Assembly (NCBI GenBank): GCA_038030265.1
Contig: CM075937.1
Location: 15,438,001-15,502,000 of the forward strand
Reading direction: 5' to 3'
Length of the DNA stretch: 64,000 nucleotides
Origin: Corythucha ciliata
Lineage: Eukaryota > Arthropoda > Insecta > Hemiptera > Tingidae
In this document: piece by piece, positions 32,721 through 44,299 of the stretch
Position numbering within the stretch: the first letter of the stretch is position 1
Layout of the letters: every line of letters starts with the position of its first letter
Position numbers and translations under genes: made by a program
The notes under the pieces: generated by a model
Database searches by the model: none
Seen by the model: only the letters and a program-made list of their open reading frames with translations
What the model was told of the DNA's origin: nothing

Positions 32721-34290
32721 TGATGGGGGGGGGGGTTCAGTCACCCGGGAAGTTTCTGGCGTAGGGATATTGCTAGTCGGTGGTCCAAAAATTACGCAGT
32801 AAGGGTACGTCTCACAATTAAAATGGCTAGAGAGAAAAATGCTGAAAATTACCAAAACTTGATCTTTTCTCATCACCACCAGCCCCTCATTCATATTTCA
32901 CGCTCTCTCACCTCTGCAATATTGTTGTTACCCTTTGTAATTACTTTCATGCCTTTCCAGTCAAGGATTATGAGCACACCCGCCCACACCTCAACCACTC
33001 CACACGCCTTTTCCCAATCTACCTGTCATCTGCTTTCTGTTCCTTAACTACGACGCGGTTTGTAGAGGGGGGAAGACCTTTTCACAAAGGTAACTCTTCC
33101 CCAACCTTCTATCAGTACCACCTCTCCCCCTTCCACCTCACAGACTGTTTCTATCAAGGTGTGTTGGACGGACGGGTAGAAAGCGTCCTCTCGCTAATGA
33201 AAAAACTTTGCTCAGTATTAATTTACGCTTCTTGTTGGATATTAAAATTTCCCTAGAAAAGGTCCGTTCCGTGCGCTCGATGGCTCTGATGAAAGTGGTA
33301 GTGGTTTGGTGGGAGGGGGGGTTGAAGGGACTAGCGTATTTTTTTTAATTTTCTAAAACGGAAGTCAATGTCAAACGATACCTACCAACCCTCTTTTGAA
33401 CACCACTTCACCCCACCACTTTTCATAACCCTTTTTTTCACCCTTTTCCTTCAGCGTACCACGATTTGAGTGTAATCCACGTAATATCCTTATTAATGGC
33501 TGGGGCGAGATTGCTTTTTCTTCCTACAAATTACAGCGAGGGCTTATTAACGCAAAGGGAAATTATGCGCCCGGCACTTTTCCTCTTTCTCATTATTCCA
33601 TGGAGTGAAGAAAAAGAGAGTGAGAGAGCTTCTCTTTCTCTCTCTCTTCCCCTCTCTTTTTTCTTGGAGTTTTTCGTGAGCGGGGAGAGGAGGTTAAAAA
33701 TCAGGTTCTTAATTATCGGAATACGTTTAAAATTAAAAAAAGTAACACTCTCCGCCTCTTTCCCACGGGTTTTTCAAACTTTCCAGAGGGGCTCTAAAAG
33801 GCAAGTGAACTTACAAAGTGCCTTTAATTCTGAAAAGAAAACCCTCAAGTAATCTCCATGGGCTAAATTAATAAAGTTGAAATTTAAACAATATTCATAC
33901 GAAAGCATGTTCCTTCAATCTCGCCCCTCCCCCCTCTCAAAGCTCTATGTGACCACTTGCATCGTTTATTTATTTTTGAAAATAGCTCTCCGTCTCCCCC
34001 TTGGTACGGGTTAAAGTTAATTTCCCCGAAGATTACGAACAATTAGTGATGGCTTATTATTCACGACTAATCACGTCGTCTGATTTAATTACGCTGTTCC
34101 ATTCCTGTTTTTCTTTTGCAAAATTATTTTTTCAGCCACTAAAAGAACAAATGCCCCCAAAAAAGTCTGCTGAGGGTCGTTAAAGAGCTTTGAAATGGGC
34201 GTGCTTTATCATTTGTTAGCTATGAACGTGTTTTTTTGCATTGCATCACTTGCCTCTAGTCAATATCTAAATGGCAATTACCGGAGGAGT
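32721..34290. other. No gene identified
   Basis: Mixed sequence with a poly(G) run near 32727 and a CT/GA low-complexity patch near 33610-33665. An ORF of 128 codons at 33466-33852 is biased by that patch and is not supported. Confidence 0.5.
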
Positions 34291-34298
34291 TATAAAAG
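34291..34298 (+). promoter_or_regulatory. TATA box of small secreted-protein gene A
   Basis: TATAAAAG lies 57 bp before the predicted start codon, placing a transcription start near 34320. The paralogous gene at 43714 also has a TATA box upstream. Confidence 0.6.
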
Positions 34299-34347
34299 AC
34301 TCTACTCAAACGGCATTCAGGGTGACTTCAAATAAATATTTGGCACG

Positions 34348-34944
34348 ATGAGGCAAATTGTAAATTTTTCTGTTGTTTGTGAGGGGGTGGGTATTAAGAA
34401 TATTTGTTTGAAAAAACAGGATTGAACTTGATTTTCAGATTGCATTATTAATTGTGGTCGGTTCTACGGTAGTTCTGAGTGCGCCGCATCAGTGGGATTG
34501 GTATACGACTCTCCGCACGACCGCATCGTTCAATACGATGTATGATTCCACCGAATCTGTAACTACCACGGCTGCGAGTGAAATTTCGACTTCGACTTCG
34601 ACTTCGACTTCGAGTGATCCTTTTGTGCCTCCGAGTGAAGAGAGTACGGCTTCTTCGGCTGAAGACGATGATTTGTGGATCATCAGCGATAGGAGAACCA
34701 GAAATTTTAGAATGCCCGAGTTCTATGACGATGCACCATTAGTATCGTGGACATTCAGGTACAGTTTGTTTGTGAAATCGCTGTTTTTTTTATCACATCC
34801 AATAGTAAGATTAACACCGAAAATCCTTTGTTTTTTTATTTACTTACATACAGCTCCGTCTTGCACGGCCTAGTGTCTTTTATCGGGGGGCTTCTTGGAT
34901 CAGCTCTTGGTCAAATTCTTCACATATTCTTCTCTGGTTGGTAA
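34348..34944 (+). CDS. Small secreted protein A with SFIGGLLGSALGQ tail (novel family)
   Basis: Predicted exons 34348-34359, 34439-34758 and 34854-34944 give 140 residues. Introns are phase 0 (inside the signal peptide) and phase 2. Residues 1-19 (MRQIIALLIVVGSTVVLSA) are a clear signal peptide. Next come an aromatic start (HQWDWY), a Ser/Thr-rich part with a repeated ST tract (54-63), an acidic stretch (EDDD, 79-82), a furin-type site RRTR (89-92) and a hydrophobic Gly-rich tail, SFIGGLLGSALGQ at 119-131. The paralogue at 43714-44299 has the same intron phases, a basic cleavage site and the same tail, while the middle is unrelated. The function is unknown. Secretion and processing are inferred. 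There are no cysteines in the predicted mature chain. Another possibility is a structural or membrane-inserting peptide. The tiny first exon is the least certain part. Confidence 0.7.
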
Positions 34945-34982
34945 ATACCGTTTCCCTGCAGCACGGTCAAATGTGGGCCAAA

Positions 34983-34988
34983 AATAAA
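34983..34988 (+). promoter_or_regulatory. Polyadenylation signal of gene A
   Basis: AATAAA lies 39 bases after the stop codon, matching the spacing seen for the first receptor gene. Confidence 0.5.
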
Positions 34989-36165
34989 TTATTTAACATT
35001 GACTAACCAACCCTAGAAGCTGTAGTGTAATCACATTTCGACGAAAAAAAATTGGAATGTCCTGTGTTTTGCCCTTTGCGTTTAAGAAATTCTAGAATGA
35101 CATCGAATGTAAGTACCACCTATATGCATTTCTGTTTCTTTACAATTTCGCCTGTGAACATCATTACTCAGTAATTGACACTTTTTCTATTCCTATACTT
35201 CAAATGCAATCCTCATCCCTCCCATCTATTTTCCTTCGAATTGTCCAGTTATAGACGTTTTTCTCTATCATTCTCTCCCCCCCCCCCCCCGAAGAGGATC
35301 CGAACAACATGAACCCATTTTTTACAAGGGTAAGAATAAGTCCAGCGTATCTCAGTCTAGGGCTTTAAGGCCGTATATGCTTCACCCATTTATGTTTCAT
35401 ATACTCTCGGCCCTGTGCTTCGAATAAAAGAAAATCGAGACTGCGAGCCAAAAGGTATTGTTGGGGGAGGGAGTGTTCGTGAGGGGAAGAGAGCCATATG
35501 GGAGAGAATGGTATAGCTGTTTATTATTGGCTGCTGCAAAAGTGAACTTTCCCCCCTTCCAACACAACCATCAAACTGTTTTTCTTTTCCCGTTTATTAC
35601 AAAGCAGTGAAAGTAACTTATACCCTCCCTAAACATGTTCCTCTCAGGATCCAGCAGCGATTCCGCAGTAGGAAAAGAGCAACAAAAAAACTTGGAGAGC
35701 TAAATTATTAGTACAAATAGCATGTTTGTGGGTGGGGTGGGGGGCTATATTTTGTCAAACACTCGTTTTGAAGAAAAACGTTTGATGGTGGATCGACTGC
35801 GCTTTCGTCTTCTTCTTTCAATTCAACACGCCTTTTCAACTTACGCTTCAACTTTCAAAAACGCATGCGCCTAAGCTCTGCACACAATTTCTGATATCCC
35901 TCCAGCTTTTTGAGGCATACAATAGCGCATTCCTCACGTTCAACACACAGCTTAACGGAGATTCTCCGATTCGCGTTTTCGGAAAGTGCTGGCAGAACCC
36001 ACACGGCATGGCGGGTGGGGGGTGCAAAACTCTGAACCCAAATTCAGCTAGAGCAGCCGTCTCCAATCCACACATTTTGAGACTATTTTTTAATTTATTT
36101 ATTTATTGACAGTGTGTCAGCCCCCAAATGCATACTATGAGGTAGGAAGTAAGCATGCGCGGGTG
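34989..36165. other. No gene identified
   Basis: Contains a poly(C) run near 35278 and mixed sequence. No ORF here has a recognisable domain. Confidence 0.5.
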
Positions 36166-36810
36166 ACTGAAAAACAAGGTGCTAATTTTGCTGTTTTTCG
36201 GGCAAGACCGCGTGTGAAATTGCGCGGCTAAAACTGAGGAAAATCGCCTTTTCGCGGATCAAATTGAGAAATAGCGCCCGCATTCACGGCTGAAATTAAG
36301 AAATCGCACCCACTTCCGGTTTCGAAATGCAACGTCCGGACCAAATTTTTTAGAAAAAGTGTTCGTGAAAAAAATCGAGTCCGAGCTGACATCACATTCA
36401 TAATGTACAATCTCAGAAAAGTTGAAAAAATATGTTTTTGGCATGCCATCGGTCTGACATCAGCCGCAAATTAGGAATTTTTCTTGCAATAAATTTGTGT
36501 TTTTCGTGAAATTAACCACTAATGAGCGGTTTTCCCCAATTTTACACAGGAATTAGCGCTATTTTCTAATTTTTTAGCCACGAAGTTGCCTCCGGAAACT
36601 GTGAATTTTTATTTTTACTCAATTTATTTCTCTGAATTAGCAAATGTTAAAATCTAGTTGACCCCCTAAATAGTCATTATCATTATTTTAGTCGTGAATT
36701 AGCGTTTGAACTAATTTCAACCTCCTAGCAGGTCACGACTGATTTTTTCCTTTTTTTTTCGTCGCGAATTAACATTTTTTCTGTATTTTATCCGCAAATT
36801 AGCAATAAAA
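36166..36810. repeat. Family 1 array with an orientation switch
   Basis: Units read in reverse from about 36180 to 36310 (GCGCGGCTAAAACTGAGGAA). After a 140-bp spacer they run forward from about 36450 to 36800 (ATTAGCGCTATTTTCTAA). The forward part ends where the gypsy remnant begins. Confidence 0.7.
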
Positions 36811-37197
36811 AGAGTTGAGAAGCGCAACAGTTAAAACACGAGTAATGAACGACGTTTTTCGCACGACGATGGGGAATTTATAGGTAGGTGCTCATTCTGG
36901 AAATGTTATGGTATTTACGTGTGAGAAACCCAAACACAGTGAACAAACCAACAGGCACAGACAGGAAGAGGAACCAGAAAAAAAAAAAAAAAAAAAAAAC
37001 AATAACAAATAACGTCATATATCACAGAATTCAAGTTGAGACCTCCAAGAGAACATAATCTGTGGACAGCAAACATTGGTTAACTGTAGAAAAAAAAAAA
37101 AAAAACCAAATCAGCTGTTCTCCTAACACACACCCGTGCCTTTTTCGTTTTTTCCGCACGGGTTGACGAAAACAGATACTTTCGAGGGAGGTTTTCA

Positions 37198-40100
37198 GTG
37201 CGGTTCTCATCACTTCCCGTGCAAGTCGTGCGAAAACTGAATTTTTACAACTCATGCAAGAATTGTGGGTTGGCACAACACAAAACGCTTGATCAATGTC
37301 CGGTTAAAGATGTTTCCTGCTTTAAGTATCGGAATAGTGGATACTTTGCACGGGTTTGCAAATATCCCGTCAGGCACGCTGAGATTAAGATGGCTGAAGA
37401 CGAGTTGTGCGTGAAAGAAAAAGTATTCATCTGTAATGTCAATGATATTAAAACCTCGTTTAGTGTGCCACTCTACATCGGCTCTCGTAAAGTTATTTTT
37501 AAAATAGATACGGGCGCAGATGTTACTTTAATTTCTAAAAAAATTGTTTCATTCTCTGGGAGAAAACAAAAGCTTTCGGAAACCAGACAAGGTCCTTTTA
37601 GGCCCCGGAGGCCAACGAATACCTCTATCCGGCATGTTCACGGTCAAATTGTCTTACGGAAACAAAGAAATGTTGCAAGATATTTACATTTGTGCCCAAG
37701 ATCAACAGCCTCTTTTAGGAAAACCTGCAATTATAGCGTTCGGTTTGGTAAAAGTGGTGCATAGAATAGGTGCAGACGATCTCAAGCAAAATTTCCCAGC
37801 TTTGTTTCAAGGATTAGGTCGCATGAAAATACCTCCATACAAAATAATGTTAGACAAAGACGCAAAACCATGGGCAGCCAGGGCACCTCGTAAGATTCCG
37901 TTCCACCTCAAGGTAGCGACCAAAGAAGAGTTGGACCGGTTAGAATCGTTAGGAATAATAACGAAGATACAAAGCCCGACTGACTGGGTTGCAAATATGG
38001 TAGTAGTGCCTAAGCCGAATGCTGAAGTCCGTATCTGCGTCGACTACTACCGGCTAAATCAAGCGGTGAAACGCGAACGTTTTTTGATGCCGAGTGTCGA
38101 CGAGCTACTATCACAGCTTGTTGGAGCACAAATTTTCTTGAAGTTGGACTGTAGAAACGGGTATTTCCAGTTACCAGTAGATGAAGAATCGAAGCTGCTC
38201 ACTACTTTTATCACCCCTTTCGGTCGTTATTATTTTAATTCCCTACCCATGGGCATTTCCAGCGCGGCAGAGGTGTTTCATCGTAATACATCGACGATTT
38301 TACAAGATGCACCAGGCGTGTTGGTCCTGCTCGACGACTTTTTAATTTTCGGTAGCTCAGAAGAGGAACACAACGATCGGTTATTACTAGTTTTGGAACG
38401 ACTCCAAAAATTTGGGATCACGCTGAACGAAAAAAAAATGCAAATTCGGGGTCGATGAAGTTACATTTTTGGGCCACAAAATTGGTCAAGAAGGTATCCA
38501 GGCAGATCTGGAAAAAATTCTCGCAATGAAAAGGATGCCTCGTCCTATGAATTTGTCAGAAGTTAGAAGATTTTTAGGTATGTGTAACTATTACGTAAAA
38601 TTTCTACCCCAAATATCAGATGTCAGCCATCCTTTGAGATAGTTACTTAGAAAGGACAGAGAGTGGGTATGGGACAGTACTCATGAGGAAAGTTTCATGA
38701 AATTGAAGGAAATGTTGTCTTCTGCGCCAGTATTATCGTTTTTTGATTTAAATAAACCAAAACGCGTAGCAGCAGACGCTAGTTCAGTGGGTTTGGGTGC
38801 GGTTCTGGAGCAGGAAGTTTCGTCCAGTGAGTGGAAACCAGTATTTTTCGCATCGCGTAGCCTCACAGATACCGAAAAACGATACTCTAACATAGAACGC
38901 GAAGGACTAGGAATCGTTTGGGCGTGTGAGAAATTTCAAACCTACTTGATAGGTGATAATTTCAGGATTCTCACGGACCATAAACCACTTCTCACTCTCT
39001 TTGGGAAAAAGCCTCTCGAAGAATTGACTCCAAGACTCCAACGGCTCCGAATGCGTATGACAAGATTTTCATATTCCATGGAACATGTGGCCGGGAAGAA
39101 CTTTTTCACTCCAGATACTCTCTCGCGAAGCCCCTTAGGCACGACAGCCTCAGAAACAATGGAGGATTTAGAGCTGTTTGTCCATGAGGTGGTTCAGCCT
39201 CAAGTTACAGACGTTTTGCTACGGTGATTATCTGACGCCCAACAAAATGACGACGCCATTCGCCAAGTAAAACGTTGCGTTTCCAAAGGTCACCCAGAGG
39301 ATTTGAAAGATAGCTATAGGGAATTTCTGCGGTTTTTCAACGACTTATACCTATATAAAGGATGATTTGCTAATGTACAAGACTAGAGTCGTCATCCCAT
39401 CGTCTATGCGGCACGAAATTCTCGAGAAGATTCATGATGGCCACGCAGGAGAACGGAAATGTATTCAACTTGCATACGTCGCGGTTTGGTGGCCTGGAAT
39501 CTCCCACGCCATAAAGGATAAGGTCGCCATTTGTCCTAGATGTCTAGAACACCGTCGTCAAGGACCGGAACGAGACCCTGGGAGATAATAGGGGCTGATC
39601 TCTTCAAATGGAAAGGAGCATGGTTCATAGTGGTCGGAGATTATTTTTCAAAGTACATCGACATCAGGAAATTGCAAAATTTAACATCGTCGGCAATCAT
39701 CACCTACCTAAAACAATTGTTTTTAAAATTTGGCATTCCCACGACTTTTCGGCGTGACAATGGATCAAATCTAGTTAGCTATGAGATGAAGAAGTTTGCG
39801 GACTGCATGGGTTTTGACACTATCACTTCAAGTCCGGAGTTTCCTCAAAGCAACGGGTTTGCTGAAGCTGCGGTAAAAATGTCTAAACGAATAGTCAGTG
39901 AAGGGGATGTGTGGAATTGGGTCTCCTAGCCTACCGAAGCACTCCTCTCGACGACGGTATATCACCAGCTGAATTATTGATGGGGAGGAAAATCAGAAAT
40001 AGGCTTCCTAACGATAATGACAAGTTTCACCCCGGCTGGCAAAACATCAAGTCATAAAAAACGCTCGAATGAAATCTCTCTTTGACAAACGCCACCGAGC

Positions 40101-40272
40101 CAAGGCTCTCGCAGCGTTAAACGTAGGACAGGAGGTGTGGATCTCCGATAAAAAAGAATATGGGCACATTGTAGCACAGAGTAATGAAGCCCCTCGTCGC
40201 TATCAAATTGAACTCGAGAACGGACGATACATTGTCAGGAATCGACGGGCTTTGATTGCAGTAAGAAGCTAA
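37198..40272 (+). pseudogene. Ty3/gypsy Gag end and Pol, frameshifted
   Basis: Order of parts: zinc knuckles (CKNCGLAQHKTLDQCP then CFKYRNSGYFARVCK); protease FKIDTGADVTLISKK (near 37500); reverse transcriptase with VRICVDYYRLNQAV (near 38030), LPMGISSAAEVF and the active site LLDDF (near 38330); RNase H with AADASSVGLGAVLEQE and LTDHKPLLTLFGK; an H2C2 zinc region (H...CPRCLEH, near 39440-39550); and integrase with D in GADLFKWKG, D in FRRDNGSNL and E in NGFAEAAVK. The tail is GQEVWISDKKEYGHIV. Frameshifts lie near 37540 and 38455, and stops near 38640, 39228, 39365 and 39927. Reverse transcriptase before integrase is the gypsy order. It cannot make an intact polyprotein. Confidence 0.9.
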
Positions 40273-40287
40273 GCTTAAGAGGGAGGA

Positions 40288-40456
40288 TGTTAGGTGGTTG
40301 TTGATACCACATGACAAACATTTACTTAAATATAAAAATAAATCAGTTGTTGTCTAGAACTCGAATAAGTGTTTTCATTAATTTCGTGCGCTAAATGCCG
40401 AGGACGAGACAGTCGTCCCTTAGATGCCCTTCACCGACCTACCCGGTCACGGAGAC
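40288..40456 (+). repeat. Putative 3' LTR of the gypsy remnant
   Basis: It starts with TG directly after the purine tract, contains an AATAAA (in ATAAAAATAAATCAG), and ends GGTCACGGAGACA. The end was placed where family 1 units resume. There is no second copy to confirm the limits. Confidence 0.55.
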
Positions 40457-41085
40457 AAACAATTAGTGACTTTTCCCCCTAGCGGGGAATTAGCGATTTT
40501 CTCTAGTTTAGCCGTGAATTCATTATTTTAGCCGCTAAAGAGCACTTTTTCTCAATTTTTCCCGTAAATTAGTGATTTTTTCACTTTCAGCCGTGAATTA
40601 GCGTTTTATCTCAGATTGAGCCACGAACTTGGCTTCGCAAAACCATTGGTGAATTATCGATTTTTCACTATTTTATCCGTTAATTAGCGTATTTCGTAAT
40701 TTTGCAATCACGAATTATTGTTTTTTTTTACACTTGCTCTGCGATTTTAGCGCTTTCTATCAATTTTAGCCGTGAAGTAACATCCTATCCTGCGAATTAT
40801 CTATGTTTTTTTCTTAATTTTAGCCGTGAATCAGCACTTTTTCTCACTTCTGTCCGTGAATCAGAGATTTTTCTTAATCATTTCAGCCGCGAATTAGCCA
40901 TTTATCTCAATTTCAGCTCTAAATTAGCGTTCCTATTTTCACTTTGGGTCTGGATTTAGTGGGCACGAATATTCGCACTATCCAAACTTTTATCCGCTTA
41001 CTTGCCCCAAGAACCGCAAATAAGTGCGCCTTCTCAATTTTAGCCGTCCACGAGACGAGGCGTGAATTGTAGCGTTTTACTATTT
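40457..41085 (+). repeat. Fuzzy tandem array, family 1, forward
   Basis: Continues the unit type and orientation seen at 36450-36800 on the other side of the gypsy element. Both were probably one array before the insertion. From 41086 to 41469 there is mixed sequence with no gene. Confidence 0.8.
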
Positions 41086-41469
41086 GCACAATAATCCGAG
41101 TCGCTCCAAAATACAACGTTAAAATTCATAATTCACTTCTGCAGACCACGGGCGGGCCATTGTGAAAGGCTTAGCAGGCCACGCTAAAGTGGGACCCTGG
41201 GTTGGCCATCCCTGAGGACCTCTTCCTGACCTGGTTCACCGATGCCTGTAGAGTACTGGGAAGACAAAACCGGTCCCAAAAACCCTGCAACTTTGCTCGA
41301 TTTGAATGTAAGTTATCAGAAAACCCACCTTAAATCATTGGCTGAAATCAATCCGAGGGATGGACAAATGTCGGAAATGCGGCATGAGTTTAAGCGTGTA
41401 ATTTGACGCATTACAGAATCACCAACTACCTAAATCAACTACGACGACTAAAATGTATTTCAAAATGGA

Positions 41470-43193
41470 CTACAGATCAAACTTTTGCTCATTCTTTGTC
41501 AAAAGGGCTATATACGAATAGATGAATTTGAGAATCTGTATGAAAAAACAGATAAAAATATTAAAAAAATAAAAATGAACACAGAAATTATCGCAAAAAA
41601 GCAACGTTCATACATCAACAACCGTTCTTAGTTGAAGAGTAATCATTTTCGATGCAGTGAGACGAATATCTCGCGTATTAATCACAATCGGCAGGTGAAT
41701 GAGCGACTTCGAAGAGCATCGAGTTATTTCGGACCAGTCGAGCAGTGAATAGACGGCCGATGAAAAACTGGAATTCTGTGAAAAATTGGCATTTTGAAAG
41801 GAAATAAAATTGTTTCCTGTATTGCTCCCACTTCCAACTTACCGACGTGCTTAATTTTTCACTTAGAAAACAGTACAAAGTCAGCTCGGACAGAGAAACG
41901 GAAAGATATACAGCAAATTTCAGGTATCTCGCTATTATTTCAGACAGATTGTCGCTGGGCGGAAGCTGCAACATGAAGCCATTGCTGTTATAGTTTTCTA
42001 ACAATAAAAAGGAAGTCAAGAATACCATTGCTAACGATGTAAGGTTCAAGCTAAGTACGAAAATTACATTTAATATTATCGCTGCCAATATAGGGCTTGC
42101 AAATTCGCTCAGATGCATGGATATTCTGTAAAAAACAGTTTTAATAAATTTGACTACGCCTGTAGCGCTCTAATTGGGAAGCTTAAAATAAATAATAATT
42201 ATTAAATTGCAAATGTTTGAAAGGAATTTGTCTAATGAATGTCTCTTTAGAATTGTGCTCAGTTCTGTTAATTAGAAAACTTCCCAAGGCGTGAATCAAG
42301 AGAAGGGCTGAGGAATACAAGGTCAAGTTAATTAATTACCGCCTCAATTTAAGCTGATCTTCAATAAAGTATTTCAGGAAGGTTTGTGTAGTGTTGTCGA
42401 CGTCTTTTTCGCTTAAAAGTCGCACCGATTCCACCAAGATCTCGTATTGAATGTGAATCATGTAAACGATGGCGTAAAACAGGGACGTTGTTGCGGACCA
42501 TAGTTCAATGATGGTGAATGCGACGAAAACTTCGTACAGGTACCTTTTTATGTTTGTATTATAACGTTAAACTCAAGATTTTTTGACACACAGTGTTTAT
42601 AATTACCTTAATTCTCTGAAACCCCATCCTGTTTCCATCATAAGAACAGTTGGCAATTTTTTGGTGACTTCATCGTAACTTGCTCCGCTAATCACGTCGA
42701 AAATCAAAGGCAACAGAGGTAGAAGCATCCAACTGGCGCTATTAATTCTAATCAAATATGTGACAAAGCGGTGGACTGTCGTCACGTGCTCATATCCGCC
42801 GCTCAATAAAATCCGAGCTCTCGTCGACAAATATTCGTTACAATTGAACGCGGTAAAGTCCAACGACAGGGCGTCCCTAATGAAATCCGGCGAGCGAGCA
42901 AAAACCCAAGTTCGAACGAAAAAAGCGAGACCCAAAAAGCTCATGCCGACGGCGTTGGCCGCCGTCAGAAAGTCCTTGGCCCACAGTGAGCTGGTGAAGT
43001 TGTACAGAAAGGCGCATACGGAGATGACACCAAAGTAGAGCAACCATAAAAGGCGTCGAGCTCGCACGCTCATCAGTGGCCGCGACTTGGTCCATTCCGA
43101 GTGGTACATTTGGTTGTACAGTACCAATTTCATCATATTTGGAAATAATTCGTTGAAACGAGACAAATCATCCGCCGACGAGACCATGCTCAT
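41470..43193 (-). CDS. Insect odorant receptor (7tm_6 family), five predicted exons
   Basis: Predicted exons on -: 43193-42607, 42543-42340, 42125-41843, 41775-41614 and 41535-41470, giving 433 codons plus a stop. All junctions are GT-AG with matching phases; the donor after exon 3 is a perfect GTAAGT. The protein aligns along its length with the receptor at 779-2369: FVRTWVFARSPDFI with FLVRIWTLARSPLEF, METGWGFRELR with TETDWEYAELR, and ELTLYCFLSEKL with EITIYCMLSEKL. The last helix has YSYIALLTKN. Exon 3 here includes about 28 codons that are intronic or lost in the other receptor. I used the first ATG (MSMVSSADDL); a second ATG follows two codons later. Family role: odour-gated channel subunit with Orco in sensory neuron membranes. 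The ligand is unknown. The copy looks intact. Confidence 0.9.
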
Positions 43194-43713
43194 GTTTGAC
43201 GAGAATGAAATTTAAAAGGTTTGTTTTATACACGCTACAAATCGTTCTGAAGAAAATAAATCATTTATCAAGAAAGTTAGAGAAATGGAGCCTTGTTTAA
43301 ACAACTAATTCCCTGCATGGGATATTGACTAGTCTTTCATCAAACTTCACTAACCAACTATCAAACAACTATTATTGACTTTACTACTTTATTTCCTTGA
43401 AACTAGCGTTTTTTTAAATCAATTTTCTTCAATTACATTATAAAATATTCAACTAAAAGGTAAAAATAAATAATTGTCTTTATAAAACGTCGGACAGCGA
43501 CCATTTTTCGTTAGCATTTGAATAGTCCACCACTTCGCATGTTAGAATCGTCTTATGAAATAAATTTCACAAATAGTTCTCTTGTCGTTAAAATGTTATT
43601 ATGAAACTTACGTGCTCTATCAGTTACGAGTTATGCTCCACTTCAAGTCAAAATCACCAGTTCAGGGTGATTTATAAAGACCGTCGAAGATAATTCTGTG
43701 TTGAGTCTGAAAG
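43194..43713. promoter_or_regulatory. Divergent intergenic region between receptor and secreted-protein gene B
   Basis: 520 bp separate the two start codons, which face away from each other. On - a TATAAAAC lies at 43230-43223, about 30 bp before the receptor ATG. On + a TATAAAGA lies at 43673-43680. A shared bidirectional promoter is possible but not shown by the sequence. Confidence 0.4.
43673..43680 (+). promoter_or_regulatory. TATA box of small secreted-protein gene B
   Basis: TATAAAGA lies 34 bp before the predicted start codon, so the 5' untranslated region would be very short. Its position parallels the TATA box of gene A. Confidence 0.5.
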
Positions 43714-44299
43714 ATGGGCGCCATGAGGAGCAGAGTAAGGCTTCGTCAATTTTCTCGTCATTAATTTTTAACAACAAAATTTACGCGGTTTTCAGATTTC
43801 TTTATTGGTTTTAATTTGCTCTGTAAAAGTGATGGGCAAGCCGTTCGAAGGGACAAGCCCACTTCCGTTGACGACGATATCGAAGATACCCGAAACGTCC
43901 AGACCAAATGACCTTACGAACTGGGGTAAGGTTAACAGAGAAATGAAATACTACTCGGAAGACTCACCGGAAAATGATAACAATCCGATCTACAAGAAAA
44001 TGGAGATTTTGGCATTAGCAGCTTTCCGTAAACACCTTGGAACGATTAAAACGACTGGCAAAGACGCCGCGGAGTCAGCAAAAAGAAGACGTCGTGACGT
44101 TCTTGAAGAAGATACACCTTCGCCTTCCAAGTATGTTTCACCAGGAGTCACTAAGAAATTTATTTGTATAGTTTTTTTTCCCTACAGTTTCATCCTAAAT
44201 TGTCTCACGTCGTTTTTTGGAGGGCTCCTTGGTTCATCATTGGGACAGTTCGTCTCTTACGGCACTTCTAACATCATTTCATTTGTCTACGGCCATTAA
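43714..44299 (+). CDS. Small secreted protein B with SFFGGLLGSSLGQ tail (novel family)
   Basis: Predicted exons 43714-43734, 43796-44130 and 44188-44299 give 155 residues. Residues 1-21 form a signal peptide (MGAMRSRISLLVLICSVKVM), interrupted by a phase-0 intron after codon 7. The central part is charged and probably helical (about 50-102). It ends in a tetrabasic stretch, KRRRR at 103-107, typical of proprotein-convertase cleavage. After an acidic/proline linker (DVLEEDTPSPS) a phase-2 intron precedes the last exon, which codes for SFFGGLLGSSLGQ (127-139) and ends FVYGH. The intron plan, processing site and tail match gene A; the middle parts differ completely. Two cysteines (15 and 124) are visible, the first in the leader. 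Its function is unknown. It stands head-to-head with the odorant receptor at 43193. Confidence 0.75.

Larger units (their letters stand above)
36811..40456 (+). mobile_element. Decayed Ty3/gypsy retrotransposon, 5' incomplete
   Basis: A pol-like coding region (37198-40272) is followed by a purine tract (AAGAGGGAGGA, 40277-40287) and an LTR-like end (40288-about 40456) beginning TGTTAGGTGG. No matching 5' LTR was found near 36.8-37.2 kb, and only the zinc-knuckle end of Gag is visible. Family 1 units lie directly on both sides, so the element was inserted into such an array. The left limit is approximate. Confidence 0.8.

Noticed and set aside
33466..33852. 128-codon ORF as a gene
   Set aside because: Its length comes from a CT/GA low-complexity patch; there are no splice sites, no domain and no paralogue.
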